Shown here: positions 19,758-29,064 of the stretch, piece after piece
Numbering within the stretch: the stretch's first letter is position 1
Layout: each line of letters starts with the position of its first letter
From: Opitutaceae bacterium
GTDB taxonomy: Bacteria > Verrucomicrobiota > Verrucomicrobiia > Opitutales > Opitutaceae
Assembly (NCBI GenBank): GCA_016795545.1
Contig: JAEUGX010000081.1
Location: forward strand, 1-64,000
Direction: 5' to 3'
DNA: 64,000 nt
Program-made: the position numbers and the translations under genes
Notes under the pieces: generated by a model
What the model was told of the DNA's origin: nothing
Databases searched by the model: none
Seen by the model: the letters and a program-made list of their open reading frames with translations, nothing else

Positions 19758-22259
19758 TTATTTTCCGAGCGACACGAGGTTGGCGAACAGGCGGTAGGCG
19801 CCCGGCACGCCCGCCGGCAGCTGCCGGAAGAAGGCGAGTCCGGTATAGACGTAGTAGCCGCGGCCGTGGCGGGCGACCAGCAGCCCGCTCCGGAGCGCCG
19901 GCTCGCCCGGGTCGCCCGCGGCGAGCACCGCCGCGTAGTGCTCCTGGTCCCAGCTGCTGGGGAAATACGCGCCGCGTTCCTGGATCCAGCCGGCGAAGTC
20001 CGCGGCGGTGATCCGGTTCGGTACGTTCAGCGCGGGGTGGTCGGGGGCGAGGAAACTGACGGGGGCGGTCTCGTCGGTCACGCGCAGCGCGGGGGCGGGC
20101 CCCTGGAGGGAAAGCGGGTAGGGACCGAGCGGCTCGGCGAGCAGGCCGTTGGGGCGGTTGTACTGTGCCACGACGGTGCCGCCCGCCGCCACCCAGGCGA
20201 ACAGGCCCGGCAGGTTGGCCTGGAGGTCGGAGCGCTCGTTGAACGCGCGCACGCCGATCACCACCGCGTCGAGGCCGGCCAGCTTCTCGGGAACCAGGTC
20301 CGCGCCCGCGAGGACCCGCACCTCGTAGCCGAGCTGGGCCAGCGCCTCGGCGGTGCTGTCGCCGGCGCCGGGCAGGTACCCGACCCGCCGGCCCCGGGTT
20401 TCGCAGGCGACCGCCACCAGCCGGGCGCGGGCCGGCGGCTGCAGCAGCTGGAAAGGCAGGTGGTCGTAGGCCAGGGTCACGCGACGGTGCGAGTAGCGTC
20501 GGCCCGCGACGTCGACGAAGGCGGTCAGGCGGCCGGTGGCGGGTTCCGCCGGCGCGGTCAGCGTGAAAGTGAGGACGGCCTTCGCCCCGGCCGCGTCGAG
20601 CCGGAAGTCATGCGCCGCGGGAGCGCAGCGCCAGCCGGCCGGGAGCGCGAGCCCGGCCGTGCCCGCCACGCCCGGACGCGCGGCGGTGACCTCGACCGTC
20701 ACCGGACGGCTTTGGCCGGGGCGGAGGAGGAACACGTCGGACGAAAGCGCGAGCGACACGGGAGGGATCACGGCCAGCGGCCGGCGGCGATCGCCGGGTC
20801 CGCCGGCGGGGGCGGTCGGCACGGCCGTGACCGCGACTTCCTGGCCGCCGATCGAGAACGTGTGCACCAGCGTGACGACCGGAGGATCCTCGGGCAGGCC
20901 GATGAGCGCCGGGTCGCTGACGTGCGAGATGCCGGCGGCGCCGTCCTCGCGCAGCCAGTAGGGCTGGGTGAAGGGCGTGTCCGCCGGCAGCACGCCGTCG
21001 AGCTCGCCCTCGAGCGGTCGGCCGGGGACCAGCGCGTCGGCCCGGTCCGTGGTGCGTCCCAGCCCGGGGCTGGCGACGGCACGGAGGCGCACGGGGACGC
21101 GCCCGGAGGGGAGCGTGATGCGGTAGCGCAGGCGGACGGGTTCGCCCGGCAGGATTTCCGCCTGGTCGGCGGTCGCCTCGACCCGCAGGCCGAGGCAGGC
21201 CAGGAGGAGGCGGTCCAGCTGGGCGCGCTTGTCGGCGACGACCGGATCGTCGGGCAGCGCAGCCAGCCGGCGGCGCAGGTCGAGCAGGGCGGGCGCCGAG
21301 GCGGCGGGCTCGGCCGGCTGGAAATCGGCGGCGAGACGGGCGAGCAGGCGGTCGAGCGTGTCGCCGCCCGGGTAGCGGGACCAGGTGGCGTTGATCCCGT
21401 CCATGAGGTCGGCGGAAGCCGGCTCGCCGGCCAGCAGCTGGAACGACTGCAGGTAGGGGCCGTCGCCCATGCGATTGCCGACGCCCCCGAGCCCCTGGGT
21501 CTTGTGCATGGCGCGGCTGCGGGCGGCGATGGCGCCGAAGGATTCGCCGGTGACCGGATCCCGGCCCGCGAGGTCGAGCTGGAACACGGGGCCCGGCAGC
21601 GGGCTGGCGCCGGCGGAGCCGGCCCGGAAGGAATTCCAGAGGATTCGCTTCGGCTGCCAGACCTGCAGGCCCTGCGCGAGCTGCTCGGGAAAGGCGCGCG
21701 GGTCGCCGGCGAGCGGGAACGCCTCGACCGCCAGCATGGCGGAGGCGGTGTGGTGCCCGTGGCCGCCGCTGCCGGGGGGGACGGGAAAGCGCGTGACCAC
21801 GACGTCGGGCCGGAACTGGCGGTAGATGCGGACGACGTCGGCCAGGACCTGCTCGCGGTCCCAGAAGGCGAGCGTCTCCTCGGGCGACTTGGAGAAGCCG
21901 AAGTCGATCGCCCGGGTGAAGAACTGGCGGCCGTGGTCGAGGCGCCGGGCGGCGAGCAGCTCCTGGGTCCGGGCGACGCCCAGCTTCTCGTCGAAGTCGC
22001 GGCCGATCTCGTTCTGGCCGCCGTCGCCGCGGGTGAGGGAGAGGTAGGCGACGCGGTAGCCGCGGCCGCGCGAGAGCCAGGTGATGAGCTCGGTGTTCTC
22101 GTCGTCGGGATGCGCGCCGACGTGCAGCACGGTGCCGACCGTGCCGAGCCGGTGGATTTCCTGGGCGAGGGCGGCGGGCGAGGATTCGTCCTGGCCCGCC
22201 GCGGCGGACGCGGCGGCGAGCGCCAGGCAGGCGAGGGCGGGCGGGATTTGTCTAGGCAT
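19758..22259 (-). CDS. Secreted PIG-L-family deacetylase with C-terminal beta-sandwich and ThuA/GATase-like domains
   Basis: An 833-residue protein with a signal peptide (residues 1-22, AAASAAAG). The PIG-L domain (about 35-280) has HVGAHPDDENTELITWLSRG, SLTRGDGGQNEIG and GSGGHGHHTAS, the complete zinc site. A long beta-rich middle with a NEW3-like stretch (SLALSSDVFLLRPGQSRPVT) follows. The last about 230 residues (VGYLPGAGDSTAEALAQLG, VVIGVRAFNERSDL, ITAADFAGWIQERGAYFP) resemble a ThuA/class I glutamine-amidotransferase-like fold. It probably deacetylates an N-acetylglucosaminyl substrate in the periplasm. It heads the run that continues into the symporter and bacillithiol genes. Confidence 0.85.
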   Translation of the reverse strand: MPRQIPPALACLALAAASAAAGQDESSPAALAQEIHRLGTVGTVLHVGAHPDDENTELITWLSRGRGYRVAYLSLTRGDGGQNEIGRDFDEKLGVARTQELLAARRLDHGRQFFTRAIDFGFSKSPEETLAFWDREQVLADVVRIYRQFRPDVVVTRFPVPPGSGGHGHHTASAMLAVEAFPLAGDPRAFPEQLAQGLQVWQPKRILWNSFRAGSAGASPLPGPVFQLDLAGRDPVTGESFGAIAARSRAMHKTQGLGGVGNRMGDGPYLQSFQLLAGEPASADLMDGINATWSRYPGGDTLDRLLARLAADFQPAEPAASAPALLDLRRRLAALPDDPVVADKRAQLDRLLLACLGLRVEATADQAEILPGEPVRLRYRITLPSGRVPVRLRAVASPGLGRTTDRADALVPGRPLEGELDGVLPADTPFTQPYWLREDGAAGISHVSDPALIGLPEDPPVVTLVHTFSIGGQEVAVTAVPTAPAGGPGDRRRPLAVIPPVSLALSSDVFLLRPGQSRPVTVEVTAARPGVAGTAGLALPAGWRCAPAAHDFRLDAAGAKAVLTFTLTAPAEPATGRLTAFVDVAGRRYSHRRVTLAYDHLPFQLLQPPARARLVAVACETRGRRVGYLPGAGDSTAEALAQLGYEVRVLAGADLVPEKLAGLDAVVIGVRAFNERSDLQANLPGLFAWVAAGGTVVAQYNRPNGLLAEPLGPYPLSLQGPAPALRVTDETAPVSFLAPDHPALNVPNRITAADFAGWIQERGAYFPSSWDQEHYAAVLAAGDPGEPALRSGLLVARHGRGYYVYTGLAFFRQLPAGVPGAYRLFANLVSLGK

Positions 22260-22385
22260 CCGGGGAAGGGCGGGTGCCGCGCCGGCTGCGGGGCCGACGG
22301 CGGAGCGGGCGCACCCCGGCGCCCGCGCCGGGAGCCGGATGTGCGCCCCGCGGCCGGCCGGGGCGGAGGCACGGGGCGCGGAGGC

Positions 22386-23273
22386 TCACTGCAGGCTGGC
22401 GATGAGCGCGTGGTTCAGGCGGGTGTATTCTTCCTTCAGGGGCGGCGGCGCCTTCGGGTCGCTGGCGGCCAGCGCGAGGGACTGCTTGGCGGCGGCGATG
22501 GCGCCGGCCTTGTCGCCCTTTTTTGCCAGGATGAGCCCCTTGCGGTAGATCATCCAATAGGCCTTCGGCTGCTCGGCGAGGCCGGCGTCCATCCAGGCCA
22601 GCGCCTTGTCCAGGTCGAGGTTGTTGGCGTAGTAGAACATGGCGGCGCTGAAGTAAGGCTTCTTCTCCGCGCTGGAGGCCATGACCGCCTCGACCTGCGG
22701 CACCAGCATGCCGACGACGTCGACCTCGAGCTTCACGGGCACGCGGGTGTTCTCCCAGGCGAGGTAGAGCGTGGCGGAATTGCTGCCGATATCGGCGATG
22801 CCGATGGCGAAGGTCTCGACCGGCGTGGCGAGGGCGACGGGCTTCACCCGGGCCCGGGCGACGTCGTTGGCCGCGTCGTAGCCGTAGGAGCCCCACTGGC
22901 CGGAGACGCGGTTCAGGATCACGGTCCACTCCGACTCGCCCGGGATGGAGAACAGGGCGTAGGTCCCGGCCGGGACGTCGACGCCGCCGAACTTCACGGG
23001 CGTGCTGAAAGTGATCTTGGTGGCGTTGTCGGCGCCCGTGCGCCAGACGGCGCCGTACGGCTCGAGGCCGCCGAAGATTTTCCGCCCGCGCATGCTCGGG
23101 CGCGAGTAGGTGATCTCGATGTCGGTGATGCCGACCCGCTGCTTGAGCGTGGCGGCGGGGCTGGCGGCGGGGAACTCGAGCTTGGGCGCGGCGGGGGTCT
23201 GGGCGAACAAGCCGGTGGCTAGCACCGACCCGGCGAAAACGGTCAACAGGGGGCGAAGCAGGGAGGAGGGCAT
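22386..23273 (-). CDS. Secreted DUF2911 protein with TPR-like C-terminus
   Basis: A 295-residue protein from the ATG at 23,273; an upstream in-frame ATG at 23,312 is less likely because it would precede the signal peptide (residues 5-24, ending GLFAQ). The DUF2911 core has SRPSMRGRKIFGG, YGAVWRTGADNATKITFS, PAGTYALFSIPGESEW and TVILNR. The C-terminal about 90 residues are helical and tetratricopeptide-like (ALAWMDAGLAEQPKAYWMIY, GDKAGAIAAAKQSL). The molecular function of DUF2911 is unknown. It stands 126 bp upstream of the PIG-L gene on the same strand and divergent from the PFOR gene. Confidence 0.88.
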   Translation of the reverse strand: MPSSLLRPLLTVFAGSVLATGLFAQTPAAPKLEFPAASPAATLKQRVGITDIEITYSRPSMRGRKIFGGLEPYGAVWRTGADNATKITFSTPVKFGGVDVPAGTYALFSIPGESEWTVILNRVSGQWGSYGYDAANDVARARVKPVALATPVETFAIGIADIGSNSATLYLAWENTRVPVKLEVDVVGMLVPQVEAVMASSAEKKPYFSAAMFYYANNLDLDKALAWMDAGLAEQPKAYWMIYRKGLILAKKGDKAGAIAAAKQSLALAASDPKAPPPLKEEYTRLNHALIASLQ

Positions 23274-23456
23274 AGGAAAAGTGAGAGAAACCAGAGTGCG
23301 TCCGGATTCCAATCAAAAGCGAGGCCGGCCGGCCGCACGCTTTACCTTGCGCCCCGAGCGGGCGCGACCTAGCTTCCCCACGCAGTTCTCCAATCACCCT
23401 CGTGCGACAGCATGCCGGGTCGTGCGAGTCTTCGTCGGACCTCGCCTACCCCGCCT

Positions 23457-26400
23457 ATGAATCCTCCCGTCGCCGCCCCGTCCCGCTCCGTCCCGGCTTC
23501 CGCCCGTCCCCGCTCCAAGCCGAAGTACCCCGGCATCCGCGTCACCTGCAACGGCAACCAGCTGGTGACCCAGCACGTCGAGACCCGCATCACGGAGGGC
23601 GGCGTGTTCTACCCGATCACGCCGTCGACGGAAGGCGGCGAGATCTACCAGCAGTCCTACGCGCAGGGCGAGCTGAACGTCTGGGGGCAGCAGAAGGTGG
23701 CGGTGGAGACGGAGGGCGAGCACGCCGCGCAGGGCGGCGCCACCGCGTACGCCGTGCAGGGCCGGCGCACGGTGAACTTCACCTCGGGCCAGGGCATCGT
23801 GTACGCGATGGAGCAGTATTACCACGCGCCCGGGAAGCTCTCGACGATGGTGCTGGAGGTCGGCGCGCGGGCGCTGACGAAGCACGCCCTGAACGTGCAC
23901 TGCGGGCACGACGACTTCTACGCCGCGCTCGACACGGGGTGGACGATGCTGATGGCGAAGGACGCGCAGCAGGCGGCCGACCAGGCGATCATCCTGCGGC
24001 GGGTGAACGAGCTCTCGCTCAATCCCGGCATGAACATCCAGGACGGCATGCTGACGACGCATTCCGAGCGCATGTACCTGGCGCCGGAGGCCGAGTTCCT
24101 GCGCGAGTACCTGGGGGCGGTCGACGACCTGATCGACTGCCCGACGCCGGCCCAGCGCGAGCTCTTCGGCCCGCGGCGCCGGCGCGTGCCGCAGATGATG
24201 GATCTGAAGCACCCGATCCTGCTCGGCCCGGTGCAGAACCAGGAGCACCACATGAACGGCGTCGTGGCGCGCCGGAACAACTTCAACGAGGCGATCCTGC
24301 CGATGCTGGAGGAGGCCGCGGCCGAGTTCGGCCGCCTCACCGGCCGGCACTACGGGCTGATCCACGAATACCGGACGGAGGACGCCGACACGGTGTTCGT
24401 CTCGCTCGGCTGCGCCGCCGACAACATCGAGGCGGCGTGCGACTACCTGCGCGGGCAGCGCAACGCGCGGGTCGGGTCGATCCACGTCAACGTCATCCGG
24501 CCCTTCCCCGAGGCGGCGCTGATCAACGCGCTGCGCGGCAAGCGCAACGTCATCGTGCTGGAGCGCACCGACGAGGGGCTGGCCGGGGACAACCCGCTGG
24601 CGCGCGACCTCCGCGTGGCGCTCGGCAAGGCGAACGAGGCGGCCAAGTTCGGCGGGCCGCTGCCGGCCCTGCGCCCGGAGGAGACGCCGCGGCTGTTCCG
24701 CGGCGCGTATGGCATCGGGTCGCGCGACTTCCGCCCGGAGCACACGCTCGGGGCCTACGAGTTCGCCACCGGCCAGGCGGCGCGCCGGGACGGGCGCCGC
24801 GCCGCGGACGGCGAGACGTTCTTCGTGCTCGGGGTCGACCACCCCTATGCCGTCATCAGCCGGGACACCCCCTCGCTGCTGCCGGAGCACGCGATCGCGG
24901 TGCGCTTCCACTCCATCGGCGGCTGGGGCATGATCACGACCGGCAAGAACCTCGGCTCGATCATCGGCGACTTCGGCACCTTCGTGTCGGAGCGCGACCC
25001 GGCCTACGACGCGGACGGCTTCCTGGTCGAAAAGCTCTACGTCATGGCGAACCCCAAGTACGGCTCGGAGAAGAAGGGGGCGCCGACCAACTACTACCTC
25101 ACCGTGGCCCCGTCGCCGATCAAGGTGAACTGCGAGCTGAACCACGTCGACGTGGTGCTCTGCTGCGACCCCAAGGCCTTCACGCACACGAATCCGCTCG
25201 AGGGCCTGAAGAAGGGCGGCTGCCTGGTGTGGGAGTCCAGCGAGTCGCCCGAGACCGCCTGGCAGCGCGTGCCGGCGAAATACCGGCAGTGGATCGCGGA
25301 GAACAACATCCGGATCTTCATCCTGCCCGGGTTCGACATCGCGCGCGCGGCGACGAACCAGACCGAACTTCAGCTGCGTATGCAGGGCAACTCCTTCCTC
25401 GGGGCGTTCTTCCGCGTCTCGCCCTTCCTCGAGACCTTCGGCATCAACGAGGAGCAGTTCCGGGCGGTGGTGCACAAGCAGTACGTGAAGAAGTTCGGCC
25501 GGTTCGGCGACGCGGTGGTGGCGTCGAACATGACGGTGATGACCGAGGGTTTCTCCCGGGTGCGGGAGATCCAGTACGGGCGCGCCGACGACGCCGACCG
25601 TTCCTCGATGCGCAACCCGCCGCTCGGACCGCAGGGCGAGCATCATTTCATCCCCACGGCGGGTTGCGGCTCGGCCGGCTGCGGCGGCATCCCGGCTCCG
25701 GCGGCCCAGCCGGCGCGGGCGCCGTTCCAGACGCTGGCCAAGTTCGACGGCGAGTTCCGCAGCGGGCTCGGCTACCACCAGCCGTCCGGCGCGCTGGCGT
25801 CGCTGGGCGTCATGGCCGCGGGCACGGGCGCCACGCAGTCGAAGTACGTGGCGCGCCGCGAAACCCCGGTCTACATCGCCGAGAACTGCACCCAGTGCAT
25901 GGAGTGCATCACCGCGTGCCCCGACACCGCCCTGCCCAACACGGCGCAGGAGGTGGCGACGGTGCTGAAGACGGCGGTCAACAACTACGTCACGGACCGC
26001 GCGCAGCGCCTGCTGCTCGGGGCCGCGCTGCCCGCGCTGGAGCAGCGGGCCCGGGCGCGGATGAACGAGGCGGTCAAGGCGAAGGCCAAGGTGCCGTTCA
26101 AGGACATCATCCGCGAGGAGGTCGCGGCCCTGGCCGACGTGTCGGCCGAGGCGCGCGCGGAGTTCACCCACATCATCGACAAGCTCCCGCTGGCCTACGG
26201 CAACGTGCCGGCCATCTTCCGCTCGCTCGAGGCCAAGACGCCGGGCGGCGGCGGGCTGTTCGGGATCTTCGTGTCCGACCTCTGCAAGGGCTGCGGCGAG
26301 TGCGTGCAGGTCTGCGGCGACCACGACGCGCTGCGGATGACCCGCGAGACGGAGGACCTCAACGCCGAGCTCACGACCGCGCAGGTCTTCTCGCGGCTGC

Positions 26401-28202
26401 TGCCGGACACGCCCCAGAAGTTCCTCGGGCTGTACCAGGACGCCGACGCGGCGGGCTCGCGCGAGGCCGCCCTGCGGAACCACCTCATGGTCCGCCGCAA
26501 CTACGAGGCGCTGGTCTCGGGCGACGGCGCCTGCGCCGGGTGCGGCGAGAAGAGCATCCTGCGCTCGGTGGCGAGCGTGACGGAGGCGTACATGCGCCCG
26601 CTCTACCACCGGAAGGCCGACCGGCTGCGGGCCAAAGCGGCGCGGCTGCGCGCCGAGGGGCCGGGCCGGCTGGCGGCGCTGCAGGCGCGGAGCGCGCCGG
26701 AGTACGCGCGGTTTCGCCGGACGTTCGCGCACGTCGTGGCCGGGCTGGGCGGCGAGAACGACGCCGACACGGCCCAGCGGATCGCCGCCCACGAGGCGCG
26801 GCACGGCGCGATCACGGACGCCCAGATCGTCGACGGCCTGGCCGCCGTCCTGGAGCAGGACGCCTTCAACCACCGCGAGCTCCAGGCCGTGGACGGCCGG
26901 CGCGCCAACGGGATGTCGGTGATGATGATGGGCGCGAGCACGGGCTGCAACACGGTCTACGGCTCGACGCCGCCGGCCAACCCGCATCCGTACCCGTGGA
27001 TGAACTCGCTCTTCCAGGACGGCGCGACCATCTCGTGGCTGATGGCGGAGTCCGTCATCGTCAGCCACGCCCGGCGCTCGGTCGTGCCCGAGCGGCTGGC
27101 GGACGCGCTGCTGGAGCGGGCGGAAGAGGTGGTCACGGAGGCGGACTACTTCACCCTCACGCACCTCGACGACGCGCTGATGACCGAGCAGGAGATCCGC
27201 GAGCTGCCGAAGGTGTGGGTGATCGGCGGCGACGGCGCGCTGGGCGACATCGGCTTCCAGAACGTGTCGAAGGTGATGCTGCAGAACCGGCCGAACGTGA
27301 AGATGATGATGCTGGACACGCAGGTCTACTCGAACACGGGCGGGCAGAACTCGGACTCCTCGACGATGCTCGGCGGCTACGACATGAACCAGTTCGGCGT
27401 GGCCTCGCAGGGCAAGCTGATCGAGAAGAAGAACGTGGCGGAGGCCTTCACCAGCGGCCACGGCTCGCCGTTCGTCGCCCAGGTGTCGATGGCCAACGCC
27501 GCCAAGCTCTACAAGGCGATCCTCGACGGGCTCGAATACCGGGGCACGGCCTTCTTCCAGGCATACACGACCTGCCAGCCGGAGCACGGCGTCGGCGACA
27601 ACCTGAGCGCCGACCAGGCCAAGCTGGTGCGCGACGCGCGCGGCATGCCGGAGTTCGTCTTCAACCCCCGGCGCGGCGAGACCGCCCAGGAGGCGTTCGA
27701 CCTGAAGGGCAACCCCAGCCCCGACCGGGACTGGTGGCGCACGAAGTACGCGTCGACGGGCGAGGACTACAACTTCGGCGTCGCGCACTGGGCCGTCACC
27801 GAGGGCCGGTTCCGCAAGCACGTGAAGCCGATCAAGGAGGAGGACGCGGCCCGGCTCACGCTGCTCGACGACCAGCTGCCGTTCATCACGCAGGACGACG
27901 TGATCCACCGCCGGGTGTTCGACCCGCGGCACCGGAGCTTCGTCCCGAACTTCGGCTGCTATATCAAGGCCGAGGAGCGCGGGAAGCTGAAGTATTACGC
28001 CGTCTCGCGGCAGATGGTGCTCTTCGCCGTCGAGCGCCGCAAGGCGTGGCGGATGCTGCAGAGCAAGGCCGGGGTGGTGAACAAGGATTACCTCGCGCAG
28101 AAGGCCTTCCTGGCGAAGTTGGACCAGGGCGAGATCCCGCTGGCCGACGCCCGGGCGAGGGTGCGCGAGCTGCTTGCGGCGGAAGCGCCGCCCGCGAAGT
28201 AG
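23457..28202 (+). CDS. nifJ: Pyruvate:ferredoxin (flavodoxin) oxidoreductase, long form
   Basis: A 1,581-residue single-chain 2-oxoacid:ferredoxin oxidoreductase from the ATG at 23,457; an ATG at 23,412 would add 15 residues. The N-terminal alpha-like domain has GGVFYPITPSTEGGEI, then a gamma-like domain (FHSIGGWGMITTGKN). Two 4Fe-4S motifs follow, CTQCMECITACP at 811-822 and CKGCGECVQVCG at 943-954. The TPP domain has GDGACAGCGEKS near 1022-1033, GDGALGDIG near 1260 and DTQVYSNTGGQNS, which is the PFOR hallmark. It interconverts pyruvate plus CoA and acetyl-CoA plus CO2 with reduced ferredoxin. It is about 400 residues longer than typical NifJ, mostly between and after the iron-sulfur motifs. 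Confidence 0.93.
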   Translation: MNPPVAAPSRSVPASARPRSKPKYPGIRVTCNGNQLVTQHVETRITEGGVFYPITPSTEGGEIYQQSYAQGELNVWGQQKVAVETEGEHAAQGGATAYAVQGRRTVNFTSGQGIVYAMEQYYHAPGKLSTMVLEVGARALTKHALNVHCGHDDFYAALDTGWTMLMAKDAQQAADQAIILRRVNELSLNPGMNIQDGMLTTHSERMYLAPEAEFLREYLGAVDDLIDCPTPAQRELFGPRRRRVPQMMDLKHPILLGPVQNQEHHMNGVVARRNNFNEAILPMLEEAAAEFGRLTGRHYGLIHEYRTEDADTVFVSLGCAADNIEAACDYLRGQRNARVGSIHVNVIRPFPEAALINALRGKRNVIVLERTDEGLAGDNPLARDLRVALGKANEAAKFGGPLPALRPEETPRLFRGAYGIGSRDFRPEHTLGAYEFATGQAARRDGRRAADGETFFVLGVDHPYAVISRDTPSLLPEHAIAVRFHSIGGWGMITTGKNLGSIIGDFGTFVSERDPAYDADGFLVEKLYVMANPKYGSEKKGAPTNYYLTVAPSPIKVNCELNHVDVVLCCDPKAFTHTNPLEGLKKGGCLVWESSESPETAWQRVPAKYRQWIAENNIRIFILPGFDIARAATNQTELQLRMQGNSFLGAFFRVSPFLETFGINEEQFRAVVHKQYVKKFGRFGDAVVASNMTVMTEGFSRVREIQYGRADDADRSSMRNPPLGPQGEHHFIPTAGCGSAGCGGIPAPAAQPARAPFQTLAKFDGEFRSGLGYHQPSGALASLGVMAAGTGATQSKYVARRETPVYIAENCTQCMECITACPDTALPNTAQEVATVLKTAVNNYVTDRAQRLLLGAALPALEQRARARMNEAVKAKAKVPFKDIIREEVAALADVSAEARAEFTHIIDKLPLAYGNVPAIFRSLEAKTPGGGGLFGIFVSDLCKGCGECVQVCGDHDALRMTRETEDLNAELTTAQVFSRLLPDTPQKFLGLYQDADAAGSREAALRNHLMVRRNYEALVSGDGACAGCGEKSILRSVASVTEAYMRPLYHRKADRLRAKAARLRAEGPGRLAALQARSAPEYARFRRTFAHVVAGLGGENDADTAQRIAAHEARHGAITDAQIVDGLAAVLEQDAFNHRELQAVDGRRANGMSVMMMGASTGCNTVYGSTPPANPHPYPWMNSLFQDGATISWLMAESVIVSHARRSVVPERLADALLERAEEVVTEADYFTLTHLDDALMTEQEIRELPKVWVIGGDGALGDIGFQNVSKVMLQNRPNVKMMMLDTQVYSNTGGQNSDSSTMLGGYDMNQFGVASQGKLIEKKNVAEAFTSGHGSPFVAQVSMANAAKLYKAILDGLEYRGTAFFQAYTTCQPEHGVGDNLSADQAKLVRDARGMPEFVFNPRRGETAQEAFDLKGNPSPDRDWWRTKYASTGEDYNFGVAHWAVTEGRFRKHVKPIKEEDAARLTLLDDQLPFITQDDVIHRRVFDPRHRSFVPNFGCYIKAEERGKLKYYAVSRQMVLFAVERRKAWRMLQSKAGVVNKDYLAQKAFLAKLDQGEIPLADARARVRELLAAEAPPAK

Positions 28203-28225
28203 CCGCGGGCGCGGCGGCCGACCTC

Positions 28226-28549
28226 CTAGCCGGGGCCGGGCGCCAGCCGGGCCTCGAGTTCGTCCATGGTCCGCCGGAACGCCTGCTCGAGGTCGACCTC
28301 GTAGAGCCGGGCGAGCACCAGGACGGACCAGAGGCAGTCGGCCAGCTCGTGCTCCAGCTTCCGGTCGAGGTCCGCGACCTCGCGGACGCCGCTCCGGGCC
28401 ATGACGAGCCGCATGAGGTCGCCGACGTCGACCACGAGCCCCTGGGCGATCTCCTCGCGCGTCCATTCGCGCCGGAATTTTGCTCGCTCCTGCTCGCCGA
28501 AACGGCGTCGAATCTCCATTGCGCGGTCGCTGAGTTGTTTGAAGTCCAT
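28226..28549 (-). CDS. MazG-like nucleotide pyrophosphohydrolase family protein
   Basis: A 107-residue all-alpha protein. The second MazG motif is LEHELADCLWSVLVLARL, with the metal-binding ExxD, followed by the usual LEQAFRRTMDELEARL helix. The first motif, normally EExxE, is replaced by VVDVGDLMRLV, so metal binding may be altered. Family members hydrolyse (d)NTPs or act as house-cleaning pyrophosphatases. It is convergent with PFOR (23 bp) and divergent from the cupin gene (47 bp). Confidence 0.75.
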   Translation of the reverse strand: MDFKQLSDRAMEIRRRFGEQERAKFRREWTREEIAQGLVVDVGDLMRLVMARSGVREVADLDRKLEHELADCLWSVLVLARLYEVDLEQAFRRTMDELEARLAPGPG

Positions 28550-28596
28550 GGCGCCGGTCTTTCTCCCGTCGCCCGGGCCGCGTGTCGAGCCCTACC

Positions 28597-29049
28597 ATGA
28601 AACCCATCGCAGGCTACCAACTGATCACGCCGGAGCAGCTGACCTGGCGTCCGTCCAACCTGATGCGCGTGCCCAACGCCGACTACCTCGAGCGCACGGG
28701 CAGCGAGATCCTCGGCGCCCGGCTGTGGCGGCTGCCGCCGGGCAGCGCCAACACGCGGCACCGGCACGTGCGGGCCGAGGAGTTCTACTGCGTGCTCGAA
28801 GGGGTGGGGCGGCTGCGGGTGGACGGGCAGACCCTGACCGTGCCCCGGCTCGGCGGCGTGCTGGTGGGGCCGTCCGTGGTCCGGCAGATCTTCAACGACA
28901 CCGGCGCGGAGACGCTCTGGCTGATCGTGGGCGCGCCGGAGAAGGAGCTGGAGCCCGCGGAGGTCGGGAACATGAGCCTCTACTACCCCAGCGACCCGAC
29001 GGAGCTGCCGCCCGAGCTGCGGGGCGCCGCCTGGCCGCCGCCGGCGTGA
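28597..29049 (+). CDS. Cupin-domain protein
   Basis: A 150-residue protein with one cupin barrel. Motif 1 is PPGSANTRHRHVRAEEFYCV, the HxH-x4-E metal set, and motif 2 is in LGGVLVGPSVVRQIFN with the expected final histidine not apparent. Small single-cupin proteins bind a metal and a small ligand or act as isomerases or dioxygenases. Nothing around it fixes the substrate. The start at 28,597 was preferred over the ATG at 28,582 because the shared MKP start fits family spacing. Confidence 0.8.
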   Translation: MKPIAGYQLITPEQLTWRPSNLMRVPNADYLERTGSEILGARLWRLPPGSANTRHRHVRAEEFYCVLEGVGRLRVDGQTLTVPRLGGVLVGPSVVRQIFNDTGAETLWLIVGAPEKELEPAEVGNMSLYYPSDPTELPPELRGAAWPPPA

Positions 29050-29064
29050 GGCGGCCGCGCCGGC

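Noticed and set aside
19737..23222. 1,161-codon plus-strand frame over the PIG-L and DUF2911 genes
   Set aside because: Low-complexity Gly/Arg/Val product antisense to two well-supported genes.
23394..28607. Very long open frames on the strand opposite PFOR and in its third frame
   Set aside because: They mirror the PFOR codons, are dominated by Arg, Ala, Gly, Pro and His, and have no motifs; long antisense frames are expected at this GC content.
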